DNA of 64,000 nt from an uncultured Gemmiger sp. (GTDB taxonomy: Bacteria; Bacillota; Clostridia; Oscillospirales; Ruminococcaceae), in NCBI GenBank assembly GCA_944388145.1, contig CALXHQ010000007.1, positions 1 to 64,000 of the forward strand, written 5' to 3'. Under the pieces are notes generated by a model. It had not been told where the DNA came from. It made no database searches and was given only the letters and a program-made list of their open reading frames with translations. Within the stretch, counting starts at the first letter, position 1, and every line of letters begins with the position of its first letter. This document shows, in pieces, positions 30,576 through 39,076 of the stretch. The position numbers and the translations under genes were made by a program.

Positions 30576-30998
30576 ATGCAAAAAACACGACTTGGCATCA
30601 GCGTGGGCCTGATGGGCGCAGCGCTGTACCTGACCGCCTTTTTTGGCGGTATCATCCCCGTGCTGCTTCTGGCCGGCTATGTGCTGCTGTTTGAGGAAAA
30701 CCCCTGGCTGCGCATGGCGGCGGTGAAGGCGGTTGCAGTGCTGCTGGCCTTCGCCTTCCTGACCTCGGCCATCGGGATGATCACCGACCTCACCGACATG
30801 GTGGTGGATTTGTTTGGCATCGCCAGGCTGAGCCTGAGCACGCTGCTGTCCCCCTTCACCAGCTTCATGTCTTTCATCTACGACATCGTGAACTTTATCG
30901 AGAAGCTTCTCTTCTTCGCCCTCGGTGTGACTGCCCTCTTCCAGGGCAACATTCCCGTGCCTGTTGTGGACAACCTGATCCGTAACCACATGGCGTAA
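30576..30998 (+). CDS. Small membrane protein, DUF4870-like arrangement
   Basis: 140 residues with about four hydrophobic segments (LGISVGLMGAALYLTAFFGG, IIPVLLLAGYVLLFEENPWL, VKAVAVLLAFAFLTSAIGMI and a C-terminal FFALGVTALF). An acidic ITDLTDMVVDLFG stretch lies in the middle. The helix-loop GYVLLFEENPWLRMAAVKA is reminiscent of DUF4870-type membrane proteins, though shorter evidence than a search. It follows the zinc-ribbon gene by 48 bp with GGAGG upstream, so the two are probably co-transcribed. Confidence 0.7.
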   Translation: MQKTRLGISVGLMGAALYLTAFFGGIIPVLLLAGYVLLFEENPWLRMAAVKAVAVLLAFAFLTSAIGMITDLTDMVVDLFGIARLSLSTLLSPFTSFMSFIYDIVNFIEKLLFFALGVTALFQGNIPVPVVDNLIRNHMA

Positions 30999-31007
30999 AG
31001 TTCATCC

Positions 31008-31079
31008 AAAGGGCAGCGGGAGCTGCACAGACACATCAGTGCCTTTGATGGGTTGTGCCGGCGTTTCGTCTGCCCTTTT
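31008..31079 (+). terminator. Large hairpin, terminator-like
   Basis: AAAGGGCAG pairs with CTGCCCTTTT across about 53 bases, with weaker inner pairing. It follows the small membrane protein gene and may reduce read-through into the VWA gene. Confidence 0.45.
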
Positions 31080-31194
31080 GTTGTATGTGCGCCCCGGCGG
31101 CAAGGGCCCCTGCGGTTCCCGCCCGGCAGCCCCGGCATTGTCTGCCGCTGCCAAAGGCGGGGTATGGCCCCGCCGCCCACCCGGAGGAGGACCC

Positions 31195-32982
31195 ATGAAC
31201 AGACAATTGCAACACACCACGCGACCGGTGTGGCTGCGGCGGCTGGCCCTGTTGTGGCTGCTGATCTTCTGCCTTGCCATGGCCTGGCAGGCAGGCGGAG
31301 CGCCGCAAAAGCAGCCGCCGGCCGGCCGCACGGTCCACGGTCAGCCGGACCCCGCCACCCTGCCCAGCGGGACCGTGGAGCTGAACGGCCATTACTTTTA
31401 CCTGAACCGCTGCGGCCCCATCACCTGGCAGGACGCCCAGCAGCGCTGCCAGGAAGCGGGCGGGCATCTGGCCACCGTCACCTCACAGCAAGAGGCAGAG
31501 TTGCTGGCCGGCCAGCTGAACGGCGATGAGCGGATGTGGCTGGGCGGTTACCGCAGCGACAGCGGGAGCTGGAACTGGGTCAGCGGCGAATCCTGGCAGT
31601 TTGCCCAGTGGGCGCCCGGCCAGCCGCTGGAGCCGGACCATGCCGCCACCACGGCGCGGTACCTTGCCATTCAGCGGGACGGCTGGCTGGTACAGACCGA
31701 TGAGGATGGCCCCGCCCAGAGCGGTTATATCTGCGAGTGGGAATATGGCAGCTCGGTGATGCCGGCCACCCCCGCCCCGGCGCTGCCGCCGGGCAGTACG
31801 CCGGCCCCCACCCCGGCGCCGGTGATCCCCTCCAGCGCATCGGACCGGGATGTGGTGCTGGTGCTGGATGTATCCGGCTCGATGTACGGCACGCCTTTGG
31901 AGGAGACCAAAAAAGCCTCGATCAACTTTATCTCCACCGTCCTGCAGGAGGGCGCCCGCATCAGCGTGGTGGCTTTTGCCAACGACGCCCAGGTGGTTTC
32001 GGACTTTTCTACCGACGAGACCGTGCTGGTCAACGCGGTGAACGGGCTGGACACCTACGGTGGCACCAATACCGAGGCCGGCCTGCGCAGCGCACAGCTT
32101 TTGCTTTCCGGCAGTGCCGCCAAAAAGAAGATCATTGTGCTGATGAGTGACGGTGAGCCAAACAACGGCCGTGTGGGCGATGACCTGATCGCCTACGCTG
32201 ACAGCATCAAGCAGCAGGACATCCTGATTTATACCCTGGGCTTTTTCGAGAGCCTGAGCTACAAGGCCCCGGCCCAGGCGCTGATGAACGCACTGGCCAG
32301 CGATGGCTGCCACTATGAGGTATCCGACGCTGACAGTCTGGTCTTTTTCTTTGAGGACATTGCCGACCAGATCAACGGCCAGCGCTACATTTACATTCGC
32401 ATTGCCTGCCCGGTGGATGTGACCATCCGCTATGGCGGCGAGACCCTCACCTCCGATGCAGACCGGCAGAACCTGCGCACCGACTTCGGCACCATCACCT
32501 TCGAGGAATCGGAGGAGGCGGAGACAAGCGGCGACGCCTCGCCCGGCGGCAGCGAGGAGGATACCACCGATGACCTGATCAAGGTGGTGCGCCTGAAAGA
32601 GGGCGTGGATTACGACGTTCAGATTGTGGGCACCGGCCGCGGAAGCATGGATTACACCATCGGCTTTATGGACGGCGAGGGCGAGTACAACGATTTTCGC
32701 CGGTTCGAGCGGGTGCGCATCACCCGCAATACCGTCATCGACACGGTGGCCACCGTGTCGGATGAGAGTGTGCTGAACATCGACGAGGACGGCGACGGCC
32801 GGTATGATCTGCGGCTGCGCGCCGAAGCAAACGGGTATGGGGAGGAGGTCAGGACCCCGCTTTGGGTGTACATTGCCATGGGCGGCGGCGCAGCCCTGTT
32901 GCTGCTGGTCCTTGTCCTGATCCTTGTATTGGCAATCCGCAAAAGGAACAAGAAAAAACACATGAGAAGAAAGGTTTGGTGA
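31195..32982 (+). CDS. Membrane protein with C-type lectin and von Willebrand A domains
   Basis: 595 residues from ATG 31195 (GGAGGAGG); the frame is open further upstream without a ribosome site. A signal anchor (LALLWLLIFCLAMAWQAG) is followed by a C-type lectin domain (about 60-185: GHYFYLNRCGPITWQDAQQR, WLGGYRSDSGSWNW, YICEW). A Pro linker precedes the VWA domain (about 218-400) with intact MIDAS: DVSGSMYG, GGTNTEAGL, MSDGEPN. A beta-rich region and a C-terminal transmembrane helix with a basic tail (KRNKKKHMRRK) follow. Predicted surface binding protein; ligand unknown. The downstream zinc-ribbon gene begins 8 bp later. Confidence 0.85.
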   Translation: MNRQLQHTTRPVWLRRLALLWLLIFCLAMAWQAGGAPQKQPPAGRTVHGQPDPATLPSGTVELNGHYFYLNRCGPITWQDAQQRCQEAGGHLATVTSQQEAELLAGQLNGDERMWLGGYRSDSGSWNWVSGESWQFAQWAPGQPLEPDHAATTARYLAIQRDGWLVQTDEDGPAQSGYICEWEYGSSVMPATPAPALPPGSTPAPTPAPVIPSSASDRDVVLVLDVSGSMYGTPLEETKKASINFISTVLQEGARISVVAFANDAQVVSDFSTDETVLVNAVNGLDTYGGTNTEAGLRSAQLLLSGSAAKKKIIVLMSDGEPNNGRVGDDLIAYADSIKQQDILIYTLGFFESLSYKAPAQALMNALASDGCHYEVSDADSLVFFFEDIADQINGQRYIYIRIACPVDVTIRYGGETLTSDADRQNLRTDFGTITFEESEEAETSGDASPGGSEEDTTDDLIKVVRLKEGVDYDVQIVGTGRGSMDYTIGFMDGEGEYNDFRRFERVRITRNTVIDTVATVSDESVLNIDEDGDGRYDLRLRAEANGYGEEVRTPLWVYIAMGGGAALLLLVLVLILVLAIRKRNKKKHMRRKVW

Positions 32983-32989
32983 GCCAGAA

Positions 32990-33766
32990 ATGGCAAAGTA
33001 CTGTGGTAATTGCGGCGCACAGATGCCGGACGACGCCCTGGTTTGCGGCGTTTGCGGCACGCCGTTCGATATGGGCCCTGCCCCCTCCACCGCTCATCCC
33101 GGCCAGGGTGGCGGTCCCGTCGGCGGCGGTCCCGGTGGCGGCGGTCACGCCATGGGCAGGGTCGGCCTTGACGGCCGCGGTGCCGGTATGGGCAACGGTA
33201 TGGGGCCCGGTGTGGGCGCCGGGTTCCGCCCTGCCGCCCAGAGGAAGCTGCCGGTGTTGTGGATTGCCATTGGCGGCGGTGTGCTGGCGCTGATCCTGAT
33301 TATCGTGGCTGCCGTGCTGATCATCCCCAACTTTACCGGGTACCGGGCCCTGCTGCGCCGGACGATGACCTCCTTCGCGGACTATGACATCGACAACATG
33401 ATGGACGATTGCAGCGAAATCTATTACGAATATGCCTCTGAGGATTCGGCTGAAATGTACTTCTCCAGCGTAGTGGGTTCGGTTTTGGACGATCTGGAGG
33501 ACGGCGCCGGCCACAATTACAAGTTCTCCTACAAGGTGAACGAGTACTATGAGATGTCCAACCGTCAGCTGGACCGGATGCTGAACGCCTTGGCCTTCTT
33601 CTCGGATCGTGCGGACATCCTGAGTGACTACGCGGATGAGATTGTGGCCGCCGACGTGACGGTCACCGGCAAAAAGAATTCCCGCGAGACGAGCGAGGAC
33701 GTGCTGGTCGTGATGACCAAGGAGGCCGACGGCTGGAAGCTGTTGGCCATTCAGCGGGATTACTGA
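32990..33766 (+). CDS. Zinc-ribbon membrane protein
   Basis: 258 residues. MAKYCGNCGAQMPDDALVCG and CGTPF form an N-terminal zinc ribbon, followed by a long Gly-rich segment (about 38-82). One transmembrane helix (VLWIAIGGGVLALILIIVAA) leads to an extracytoplasmic alpha/beta domain of about 150 residues (YRALLRRTMTSFADYDIDNM...). The last part VLVVMTKEADGWKLLAIQRDY resembles NTF2-like or DUF4878-type folds, which is a suggestion only. It follows the lectin/VWA gene by 8 bp and ends at a terminator. Confidence 0.78.
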   Translation: MAKYCGNCGAQMPDDALVCGVCGTPFDMGPAPSTAHPGQGGGPVGGGPGGGGHAMGRVGLDGRGAGMGNGMGPGVGAGFRPAAQRKLPVLWIAIGGGVLALILIIVAAVLIIPNFTGYRALLRRTMTSFADYDIDNMMDDCSEIYYEYASEDSAEMYFSSVVGSVLDDLEDGAGHNYKFSYKVNEYYEMSNRQLDRMLNALAFFSDRADILSDYADEIVAADVTVTGKKNSRETSEDVLVVMTKEADGWKLLAIQRDY

Positions 33767-33780
33767 GGTTCCCCTGCCAG

Positions 33781-33814
33781 AGGGCGGGCGGCGCGCAGGC
33801 GCCGCCCGCCTTTT
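33781..33814 (+). terminator. Terminator of the zinc-ribbon/VWA cluster
   Basis: AGGGCGGGCGGCG / CGCCGCCCGCC followed by four T. Confidence 0.8.
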
Positions 33815-33882
33815 GCTGCCGTCAGTTCCCACAAAAGTGGGGTGTCCGCTTTGTGGAACAGGGAGAAGACCTCCCCCACCCC

Positions 33883-33911
33883 TTGCGCAACCCCCCGGAT
33901 TTCCGTATACT
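33883..33911 (+). promoter_or_regulatory. Promoter of the cytidylate-kinase-like gene
   Basis: TTGCGC, 17 bp, TATACT, about 80 bases before the start codon. Confidence 0.65.
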
Positions 33912-33993
33912 GTAAGGTACAAGGAAAAGTATGTCTTATGCTTTTTCCTGTCCGCAGCATCCGGCTGTGAGATTCGATTGCGAGGTGAAACCG

Positions 33994-34596
33994 ATGAAAC
34001 CCATTGTCATCACAATGGCCCGCGAGTATGCCTCCGGCGGCAGCGAGATCGCCCGCCTGGTGGCCGATGAGCTGGGTATCCCCCTGTACAACAAGGAGCT
34101 GATCACCATCGCCGCCAAAAAGAGCGGCTTAACCGAGGAGGCCATCGCCGCCTCGGAGACGCAGCGCAGCGGCAGCCTGATTTACAGCCTGTACATGATG
34201 GGCAACACCATGCCGCTGGCTGACCAGGTCTATATTTTGCAGTCCAACGTCATCAAAGAACTGGCTGAGAAGGGTTCTTGCATCATTTTGGGCCGTTGCG
34301 GCGACTATGTGCTCCGTGACCGGGAAAATGTGCTGCGCACCTTTGTTTTTGCCCCGCTGGAGCAGCGCATCGCTTTTGCCAAGTCCCGCCCCGGCGCCAA
34401 GGACATGGCCGACCGCCTGTGGGAGTCTACCCTGGCCAAGCACGACCGTGCCCGCGCCAGCTATTACAACTATTACACCGAAAACCGCTGGGGCGAGGCC
34501 AAAAACTACGACCTGTGCCTCAACGCCGCGCTGGGCCGGGATGCCTGTGCCAAGCTGATCGTGGACGCGGCCAGGGCCATGCAGGCGCAGCTGTAA
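33994..34596 (+). CDS. Cytidylate-kinase-like protein (Cytidylate_kin2 family)
   Basis: 200 residues from ATG 33994 (GAGGTGAAACC). The nucleotide-binding start VITMAREYASGGSEIARLVA has the REYASGGS loop characteristic of this family, in place of a standard GxxGxGKS. Family features include ELITIAAKKSGLTEEAI, CIILGRCGDYVLRD and NYDLCLNAALG. The substrate is not established for most members; nucleoside monophosphate phosphorylation is presumed. Single-gene unit between its own promoter and a terminator. Confidence 0.87.
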   Translation: MKPIVITMAREYASGGSEIARLVADELGIPLYNKELITIAAKKSGLTEEAIAASETQRSGSLIYSLYMMGNTMPLADQVYILQSNVIKELAEKGSCIILGRCGDYVLRDRENVLRTFVFAPLEQRIAFAKSRPGAKDMADRLWESTLAKHDRARASYYNYYTENRWGEAKNYDLCLNAALGRDACAKLIVDAARAMQAQL

Positions 34597-34626
34597 CTTT
34601 GCGGTACGTTTTTTATTGACGATTCT

Positions 34627-34662
34627 CGGCCGGGAGCCAGGCTCGGTTCCCGGCCGTTATTC
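34627..34662 (+). terminator. Terminator after the kinase gene
   Basis: CGGCCGGGAGCC / GGTTCCCGGCCG with a short loop, then TTATTCT. Confidence 0.7.
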
Positions 34663-34811
34663 TGCCGCTTTGCGGCATATACTAGTGGGTGTTCGGCTCC
34701 TATCCCCCTGCCGCCTCGTTCCTGGATTCGCTTTTCATGCGGACGATCCGGCGAACCGGGAGGATTCCGGCACTCTCTACGGGAACAACACCATTGCAAG
34801 GAGAGAAATGC

Positions 34812-36224
34812 ATGCAAGCAAACTACGACCTGATCATCGTCGGCGCCGGCCCGGCCGGCATCTTTACCGCGCTGGAGCTGCTGCGCAAGGGCAGCCGCGC
34901 CCGTATGCTGCTGGTGGAGAAAGGCAAGCCGGTGGAAAAGCGCCACTGTCCCAAAGCGGAGCTTGGCCACTGTGTCAACTGCAAGCCCACCTGTGCCATC
35001 ACCACCGGCTTTTCGGGGGCGGGGGCCTTCTCGGACGGCAAGCTGTCCCTCTCCCATGAGGTGGGCGGCGAACTGCCCGAGCTGATCGGTGAAGATTTTG
35101 CCCAGAGCCTGATCGACTACACCGACAAAATCTACCTGGAATTCGGCGCCGACCCCCATGTGGAGGGCATCTACGAGGGCCGCGAGATCAAGGACATCCG
35201 CAAGCGGGCCATCCAGGCCGGCCTGCAGCTGGTGGATTGCCCCATCCGCCACCTGGGCACCGAGAAGGCCCAGCAGCTTTATCTGAATATCCAGAACTAT
35301 CTGGCGGACCACGGGGTGGAGATGATGTTCTCCACCGAGTGTGAGAACATCCTGCTGGAAGGCAGCACCTGCACCGGCGTGCGCATCCGGGAGGCGGGCG
35401 GCGCCGAGCACGACCTGCACGCAAAGCAGGTGGTCATTGCAACCGGCCGCCGCGGCGCCGACTGGCTGGAGAAACTCTGCGCCGAGCACGGCATCACCCA
35501 CAAACCCGGCACGGTGGACATCGGCGTGCGGGTGGAATGCCGCAACGAGATCATGGAGACCATCAACAGCGTGCTGTATGAGGGCAAGCTGATCGGCTAT
35601 CCCCGTCCCTGGAAGAACAAGGTGCGTACCTTCTGCCAGAATCCCGGCGGCTTTGTGGCCCAGGAAAACTACGACAACGACCTGGCAGTGGTCAACGGCC
35701 ACAGCTACAAGGACCTGAAAAGCCCCAACACCAACCTTGCCATCCTGTGCAGCCACAATTTTACCGAGCCCTTCAACCAACCCATCGCCTACGCCCAGAA
35801 GGTGGGTGAACTGACCAACATGCTGGGCGCGGGGCACATCCTGGTGCAGCGGTACGGCGATATTTTGGACGGCAAGCGCACCTGGCCGCGGGAGCTGGCC
35901 CGCTCCAACGTCCGCCCCACGCTGAAGGACGCGGTAGCCGGCGACATCACCGCCGCCATGCCCTACCGCGCCATGGTGAACATTATCGAGTTTATCAAGA
36001 TGGTGGACCATGTGGTGCCGGGTTTTGCCGCGCCGGAGACGCTGCTCTACTCCCCGGAGCTGAAGTTCTACTCCAACAAGGTCAAGATGGACACCGACCT
36101 GGAAACCAACATTGCCGGCCTGCACTGCCTGGGGGATTCCTCCGGGTGGACCCGCGGGCTGATGATGGCATCGGTCATGGGCGTACTGATGGGCCGCAAG
36201 CTGATTGAAAACCACGGATTTTGA
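34812..36224 (+). CDS. FAD-dependent dehydrogenase (COG2509 type)
   Basis: 470 residues from ATG 34812 (GAGAGAAATGC, a weak site; other starts upstream are worse). The Rossmann fingerprint is YDLIIVGAGPAGIFTALELL (residues 5-24). Family features include HCVNCKPTCAITTGFSGAGA with its cysteines, ATGRRGADWLE, GIGVRVE-like DIGVRVECRNEI and the closing LGDSSGWTRGLMMASVMGVL. COG2509 proteins are common in Clostridia and have no agreed substrate. It is a single-gene unit. The 275 bases after it are non-coding apart from the bidirectional terminator. Confidence 0.88.
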   Translation: MQANYDLIIVGAGPAGIFTALELLRKGSRARMLLVEKGKPVEKRHCPKAELGHCVNCKPTCAITTGFSGAGAFSDGKLSLSHEVGGELPELIGEDFAQSLIDYTDKIYLEFGADPHVEGIYEGREIKDIRKRAIQAGLQLVDCPIRHLGTEKAQQLYLNIQNYLADHGVEMMFSTECENILLEGSTCTGVRIREAGGAEHDLHAKQVVIATGRRGADWLEKLCAEHGITHKPGTVDIGVRVECRNEIMETINSVLYEGKLIGYPRPWKNKVRTFCQNPGGFVAQENYDNDLAVVNGHSYKDLKSPNTNLAILCSHNFTEPFNQPIAYAQKVGELTNMLGAGHILVQRYGDILDGKRTWPRELARSNVRPTLKDAVAGDITAAMPYRAMVNIIEFIKMVDHVVPGFAAPETLLYSPELKFYSNKVKMDTDLETNIAGLHCLGDSSGWTRGLMMASVMGVLMGRKLIENHGF

Positions 36225-36441
36225 CGTCCTGCCCGGGCGGAAGGAGGAGCGGCGGGGTGGTAGGCTGCGATTTTGCCAACATCCTGCGACAGGCGTTCCC
36301 CTTCCGCCACCGAAAGAAGAACCGAGAAAGATACCACCGGTTTCGATGCGGTGGGCGCACGGCAAAGGGGCCTGCCGGCAACGGGCGGAGCAATGAACGA
36401 CTGACGCCCGCAGACGCCGTTTCGGAGGTCCCCGACACAAA

Positions 36442-36480
36442 GCAACCGCCCGGCCAAGTGCAATGGCCGGGCGGTTGTTC
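36442..36480. terminator. Bidirectional terminator
   Basis: AACCGCCCGGCC / GGCCGGGCGGTT with a 9-base loop, between the dehydrogenase and the converging glycosyltransferase gene. Confidence 0.85.
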
Positions 36481-36499
36481 TGTATCTAGCGGGAACGGG

Positions 36500-37504
36500 T
36501 CAGGTTTTTCTCCCGGCCAGCCTGCCCCAGACGGCGGCCAGCCGGTAGGCAAGCTCCGGGCTGGCGGCAAACAGCCGGACGCGGAACTTTTCAAACTTTG
36601 GCACATGGGGGTCGGCGGAAATTTGGCGCAGCAGTCCCCGCAGCTGGGGCAGGTACTGCCCAAACGCCGCGCGGCTTTCCGGCGGGAGAGGCCCCTCCTG
36701 CCGGGCCATCAGGTACAAAAGGTAAAACCGCTTCCAGTAGTCGGCCAGGCACCACTGGGCAAGGTCGGCTGTGTCCGGCCGGGCCAGAAAATACCGGTAC
36801 CACATCTGCCACAGCCGCAAATCGTCCAAATGCCGCGGCTCAAAACGGGCGGTGGTCAGGCTGCCACTGCGCAGCCGGTAATGATACAGCGGCCGGTCCA
36901 CGCAGGCGATGGTCTGCCCATCGCAGATCCGGTGCATGATGTTGCCGTCATCGCCGTAGCGGAAGCTGGGGTCAAAACGGCGGCCCTGCCACAGTCCGGC
37001 AGCCATCAGCTTGTTCCAGCAGACCATGGGGTAAATGCTGCCCCGGGTGAACAGGTCGTAGAAGAGATCCAGCGCCGGGCGGGCGCCGGGCTGCGTTACC
37101 GCCACCTGCAGGCCGGGCAGCCTGCCGCCATGTTCATCAATGCGGTCGGCATTGCAGCCGGCCATCCTGCAGCCCGCCTGCCGCAGAGCATCCAGCAGGG
37201 CGGCGTAAAAATCCGGCTCCACCAGATCGTCCGAGTCCACAAAACCGACGTAATCGCCGGTGGCTGCATCCAGCCCGGCGTTGCGGGCGCTGGCGGCGCC
37301 GCCGTTGGGCTTGTGGATTACCCGGATGCGCGGGTCGTTTTTGGCCAGCGCATCGCAAAGTTCTCCGCAGCCGTTGGGGCTGCCGTCCTCCACCAGGATC
37401 AGTTCCAGGTTTTTGTGGGTTTGGGCCAGCACGCTTTGCACCGCCAGCGGCAGCAGGTCCCGGGCATCGTAAACCGCCATAATAACACTGATTTTGTCCT
37501 GCAT
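36500..37504 (-). CDS. Family 2 glycosyltransferase
   Basis: 334 residues. The GT-A fold begins ISVIMAVYDARDLLPLAVQS, with ELILVEDGSPNG, then RNAGLDAATGDYVGFVDSDD carrying the DxD metal site. The acceptor part includes WNKLMAAGLW and a helical C-terminal half (LADYWKRFYLLYLMARQEG). No membrane anchor is seen. It probably adds a sugar from a nucleotide-sugar donor to a surface polymer or lipid carrier; donor and acceptor are unknown. It has its own promoter. Confidence 0.9.
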   Translation of the reverse strand: MQDKISVIMAVYDARDLLPLAVQSVLAQTHKNLELILVEDGSPNGCGELCDALAKNDPRIRVIHKPNGGAASARNAGLDAATGDYVGFVDSDDLVEPDFYAALLDALRQAGCRMAGCNADRIDEHGGRLPGLQVAVTQPGARPALDLFYDLFTRGSIYPMVCWNKLMAAGLWQGRRFDPSFRYGDDGNIMHRICDGQTIACVDRPLYHYRLRSGSLTTARFEPRHLDDLRLWQMWYRYFLARPDTADLAQWCLADYWKRFYLLYLMARQEGPLPPESRAAFGQYLPQLRGLLRQISADPHVPKFEKFRVRLFAASPELAYRLAAVWGRLAGRKT

Positions 37505-37544
37505 ACGGGGCAGCCTCCTTCGTTGGGCGCGAAACTTCCCTTGT

Positions 37545-37573
37545 ATTATATCCGATGGGGCGGGCGGTGTCCA
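37545..37573 (-). promoter_or_regulatory. Promoter of the glycosyltransferase gene
   Basis: Minus strand TGGACA, 17 bp, TATAAT, about 40 bases before the start. Confidence 0.65.
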
Positions 37574-37612
37574 CGCTTTCTTGCGCTGTCTCTGTGCGGT
37601 TGTTTTCGTCGT

Positions 37613-38106
37613 TTATCCGGTCAGGGCGTCCAGCAGGGCATCCAGCTCGGCCTTGGTCAGGCCAGTGGCGGTGATGGTGTAATGGATATACCGCATTTCC
37701 TCCGGGGGGCTGCCGGACTTATGCGCCGCCGCCCAGCCCAGAGGGGTGTCGGGGCCGGCGCCGGCGGCCTCGGCGGCGCGGCGTAGGGATTTTCCTGCTC
37801 ATCCGTGCCCTCGGGGGCATAGCCTTCCCCCTCGGTCAGGACGGTCAGCTGGCCGGTGGCAGTGTCATACACCGCCCACTTGCGCAGCAGGGCGGCGCCG
37901 GTTAGCAGCGCCGCAAGCAAAGCCGCGGCGGCCAGCACTGCCGCCAGCCTGCGACGGTTCAGCCGGCGGGCACGGGGCTGTTGTGCCAGCTGCGGGGCGA
38001 TGGCAGGCCACAGGTCGGTCTCGGGTGGCGCCAGGCGCAGCGGATGCTGCCGCAGCCGGGCTTCCTGCTCTGGAGTAAAAATGCGGTCTTGTTCAGGGGT
38101 TGTCAT
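37613..38106 (-). pseudogene. Frameshifted single-pass membrane protein gene
   Basis: From ATG 38104-38106 (GGGAGGAACC) the frame encodes TTPEQDRIFTPEQEARLRQH, a transmembrane segment (RLAAVLAAAALLAALLTGAA) and TDEQENPYA, then becomes Pro-rich nonsense ending near 37657. The neighbouring frame instead continues with DTPLGWAAAHKSGSPPEEMR, YIHYTITATGLTKAELDALL and a stop at 37613-37615. That second half looks like real protein. The join needs a one-step frame change near 37740-37790, in a run of GCC/GCG codons. It may be a genuine frameshift mutation or a sequencing error. Family not recognised. Confidence 0.6.
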
Positions 38107-38324
38107 GGCGGTTCCTCCCTTCTGCCTAAGCCAGCAGCGCAGCCAGCTTGCGCTTGGCGCGGCGGCATCGGCAATGGGGCGCGTTTCCATCCGATCCCTC
38201 CTTTACGGGTCTGCCCGGCCCGGGCCGGGCGGTATTTGCAGGCGGCGGCCATGGCTTTGCGCCGCCTTTCACCCCTGTAACGTCCGGCTGCGTCAGTTTG
38301 TATCACTCTCGGCGGAATTTTACA
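38107..38324. other. Gap between rubredoxin terminator and the frameshifted gene
   Basis: A 28-codon frame upstream and in phase with the frameshifted gene (starting METRPIADAAAP, GGAGGGATCGG before it) could be a longer N terminus. Otherwise no gene and no clear promoter are seen. Confidence 0.35.
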
Positions 38325-38376
38325 CAAAAAAATACGGCGGTCCCGCCCGGACTGCCGGGCAGGGCCGCCGTATTGT
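38325..38376 (-). terminator. Terminator after rubredoxin
   Basis: Minus strand: ATACGGCGG...CCGCCGTAT followed by seven T. Confidence 0.85.
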
Positions 38377-38390
38377 GGCCGGGTTATGGT

Positions 38391-38552
38391 TTAGTCCGTC
38401 TCAGAGAACTGGTCCTTGCCGACGCCGCACAGCGGGCAGACCCAGGTATCGGGCACGTCCTCCCACTTGGTGCCGGGGGCGACACCGTTGTCCGGATCGC
38501 CGGCTGCCTCGTCGTAAATGTAACCACAAACGTCACAGATATAGCGCTTCAT
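38391..38552 (-). CDS. Rubredoxin
   Basis: 53 residues beginning [20 protein letters not shown], then [20 protein letters not shown] and [13 protein letters not shown]. Two CxxCG pairs bind a single iron in the standard rubredoxin fold, and length is exactly that of the family. It is a cytoplasmic one-electron carrier in anaerobes, often serving superoxide or oxygen reduction. The start has AAAGGAG upstream. It is 67 bp downstream of a PNPOx-like flavoprotein gene, which may be its redox partner, and ends the run that begins with dapL. Confidence 0.93.
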   Translation of the reverse strand: MKRYICDVCGYIYDEAAGDPDNGVAPGTKWEDVPDTWVCPLCGVGKDQFSETD

Positions 38553-38619
38553 CGTCAATTCTCCTTTGTTTTGATGTGTATTCCAAAGCGGGCGCGCCCC
38601 GCTTCAGGCAAGGGAAGGG

Positions 38620-39030
38620 TTAATAGCTCATGATGTCCTTGACTGCGCCGGACATCGAGAACAGTTTGGCCGACAGGTGGTCCAGATATACAATGCCCAG
38701 CTTCAGGCCGGTTTCCTCATTGTACATATCGGACAGCTGGGGCATCACCTTGAAGGCCGCCTGCGCCGCCTCGGGGGTGTTGTCAAAGTTGGCGGTACCC
38801 TGCACCCGCAGCCACTCGCCGCGGTCATTGGCGGTGCAGATCTCCAGGTTGGTATTGTCCAGCAATTGCTTGTAAGCGGCCTTGTGCTTGCCGATGGCAA
38901 GGCAGAGGTGGCCGTTGTACCACATGGCAAAGCCCAGCGGCCGCACCCGGGGCAGATACCCGTCCACAGTGGCCAGGTAAAATACCGGGTTGTCCTTCAA
39001 AAACTGCATGATCTCGTTTGCTTCGCTCAT
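38620..39030 (-). CDS. Pyridoxamine 5'-phosphate oxidase-like flavoprotein
   Basis: 136 residues with the split-barrel FMN-binding pattern: MQFLKDNPVFYLATVDGYLP, RVRPLGFAMWYNGHLCLAIG, and AYKQLLDNTNLEICTANDRG. It binds FMN or F420-type flavin as a dimer in characterised relatives; the substrate is unknown here. It lies between dapL (46 bp upstream) and rubredoxin, suggesting a small redox unit read from the dapL promoter. Confidence 0.87.
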   Translation of the reverse strand: MSEANEIMQFLKDNPVFYLATVDGYLPRVRPLGFAMWYNGHLCLAIGKHKAAYKQLLDNTNLEICTANDRGEWLRVQGTANFDNTPEAAQAAFKVMPQLSDMYNEETGLKLGIVYLDHLSAKLFSMSGAVKDIMSY

Positions 39031-39076
39031 GGGGTCATTCCTCCTTCTTTCGTGTGTCGATACAGCCTTTGCGCCG

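Noticed and set aside
34689-34811. A 41-residue N-terminal extension of the FAD dehydrogenase
   Set aside because: No ribosome site; the Rossmann fingerprint starts at residue 5 from the chosen ATG, which is standard.
36221-36440. A small gene after the FAD dehydrogenase
   Set aside because: The open frame continues into the terminator and the glycosyltransferase antisense strand, with no start and ribosome site pair.
37740-37800. Programmed -1 frameshifting in the membrane protein gene
   Set aside because: No heptamer slippery site of X XXY YYZ form is present at the frame change, and no clear downstream pseudoknot.
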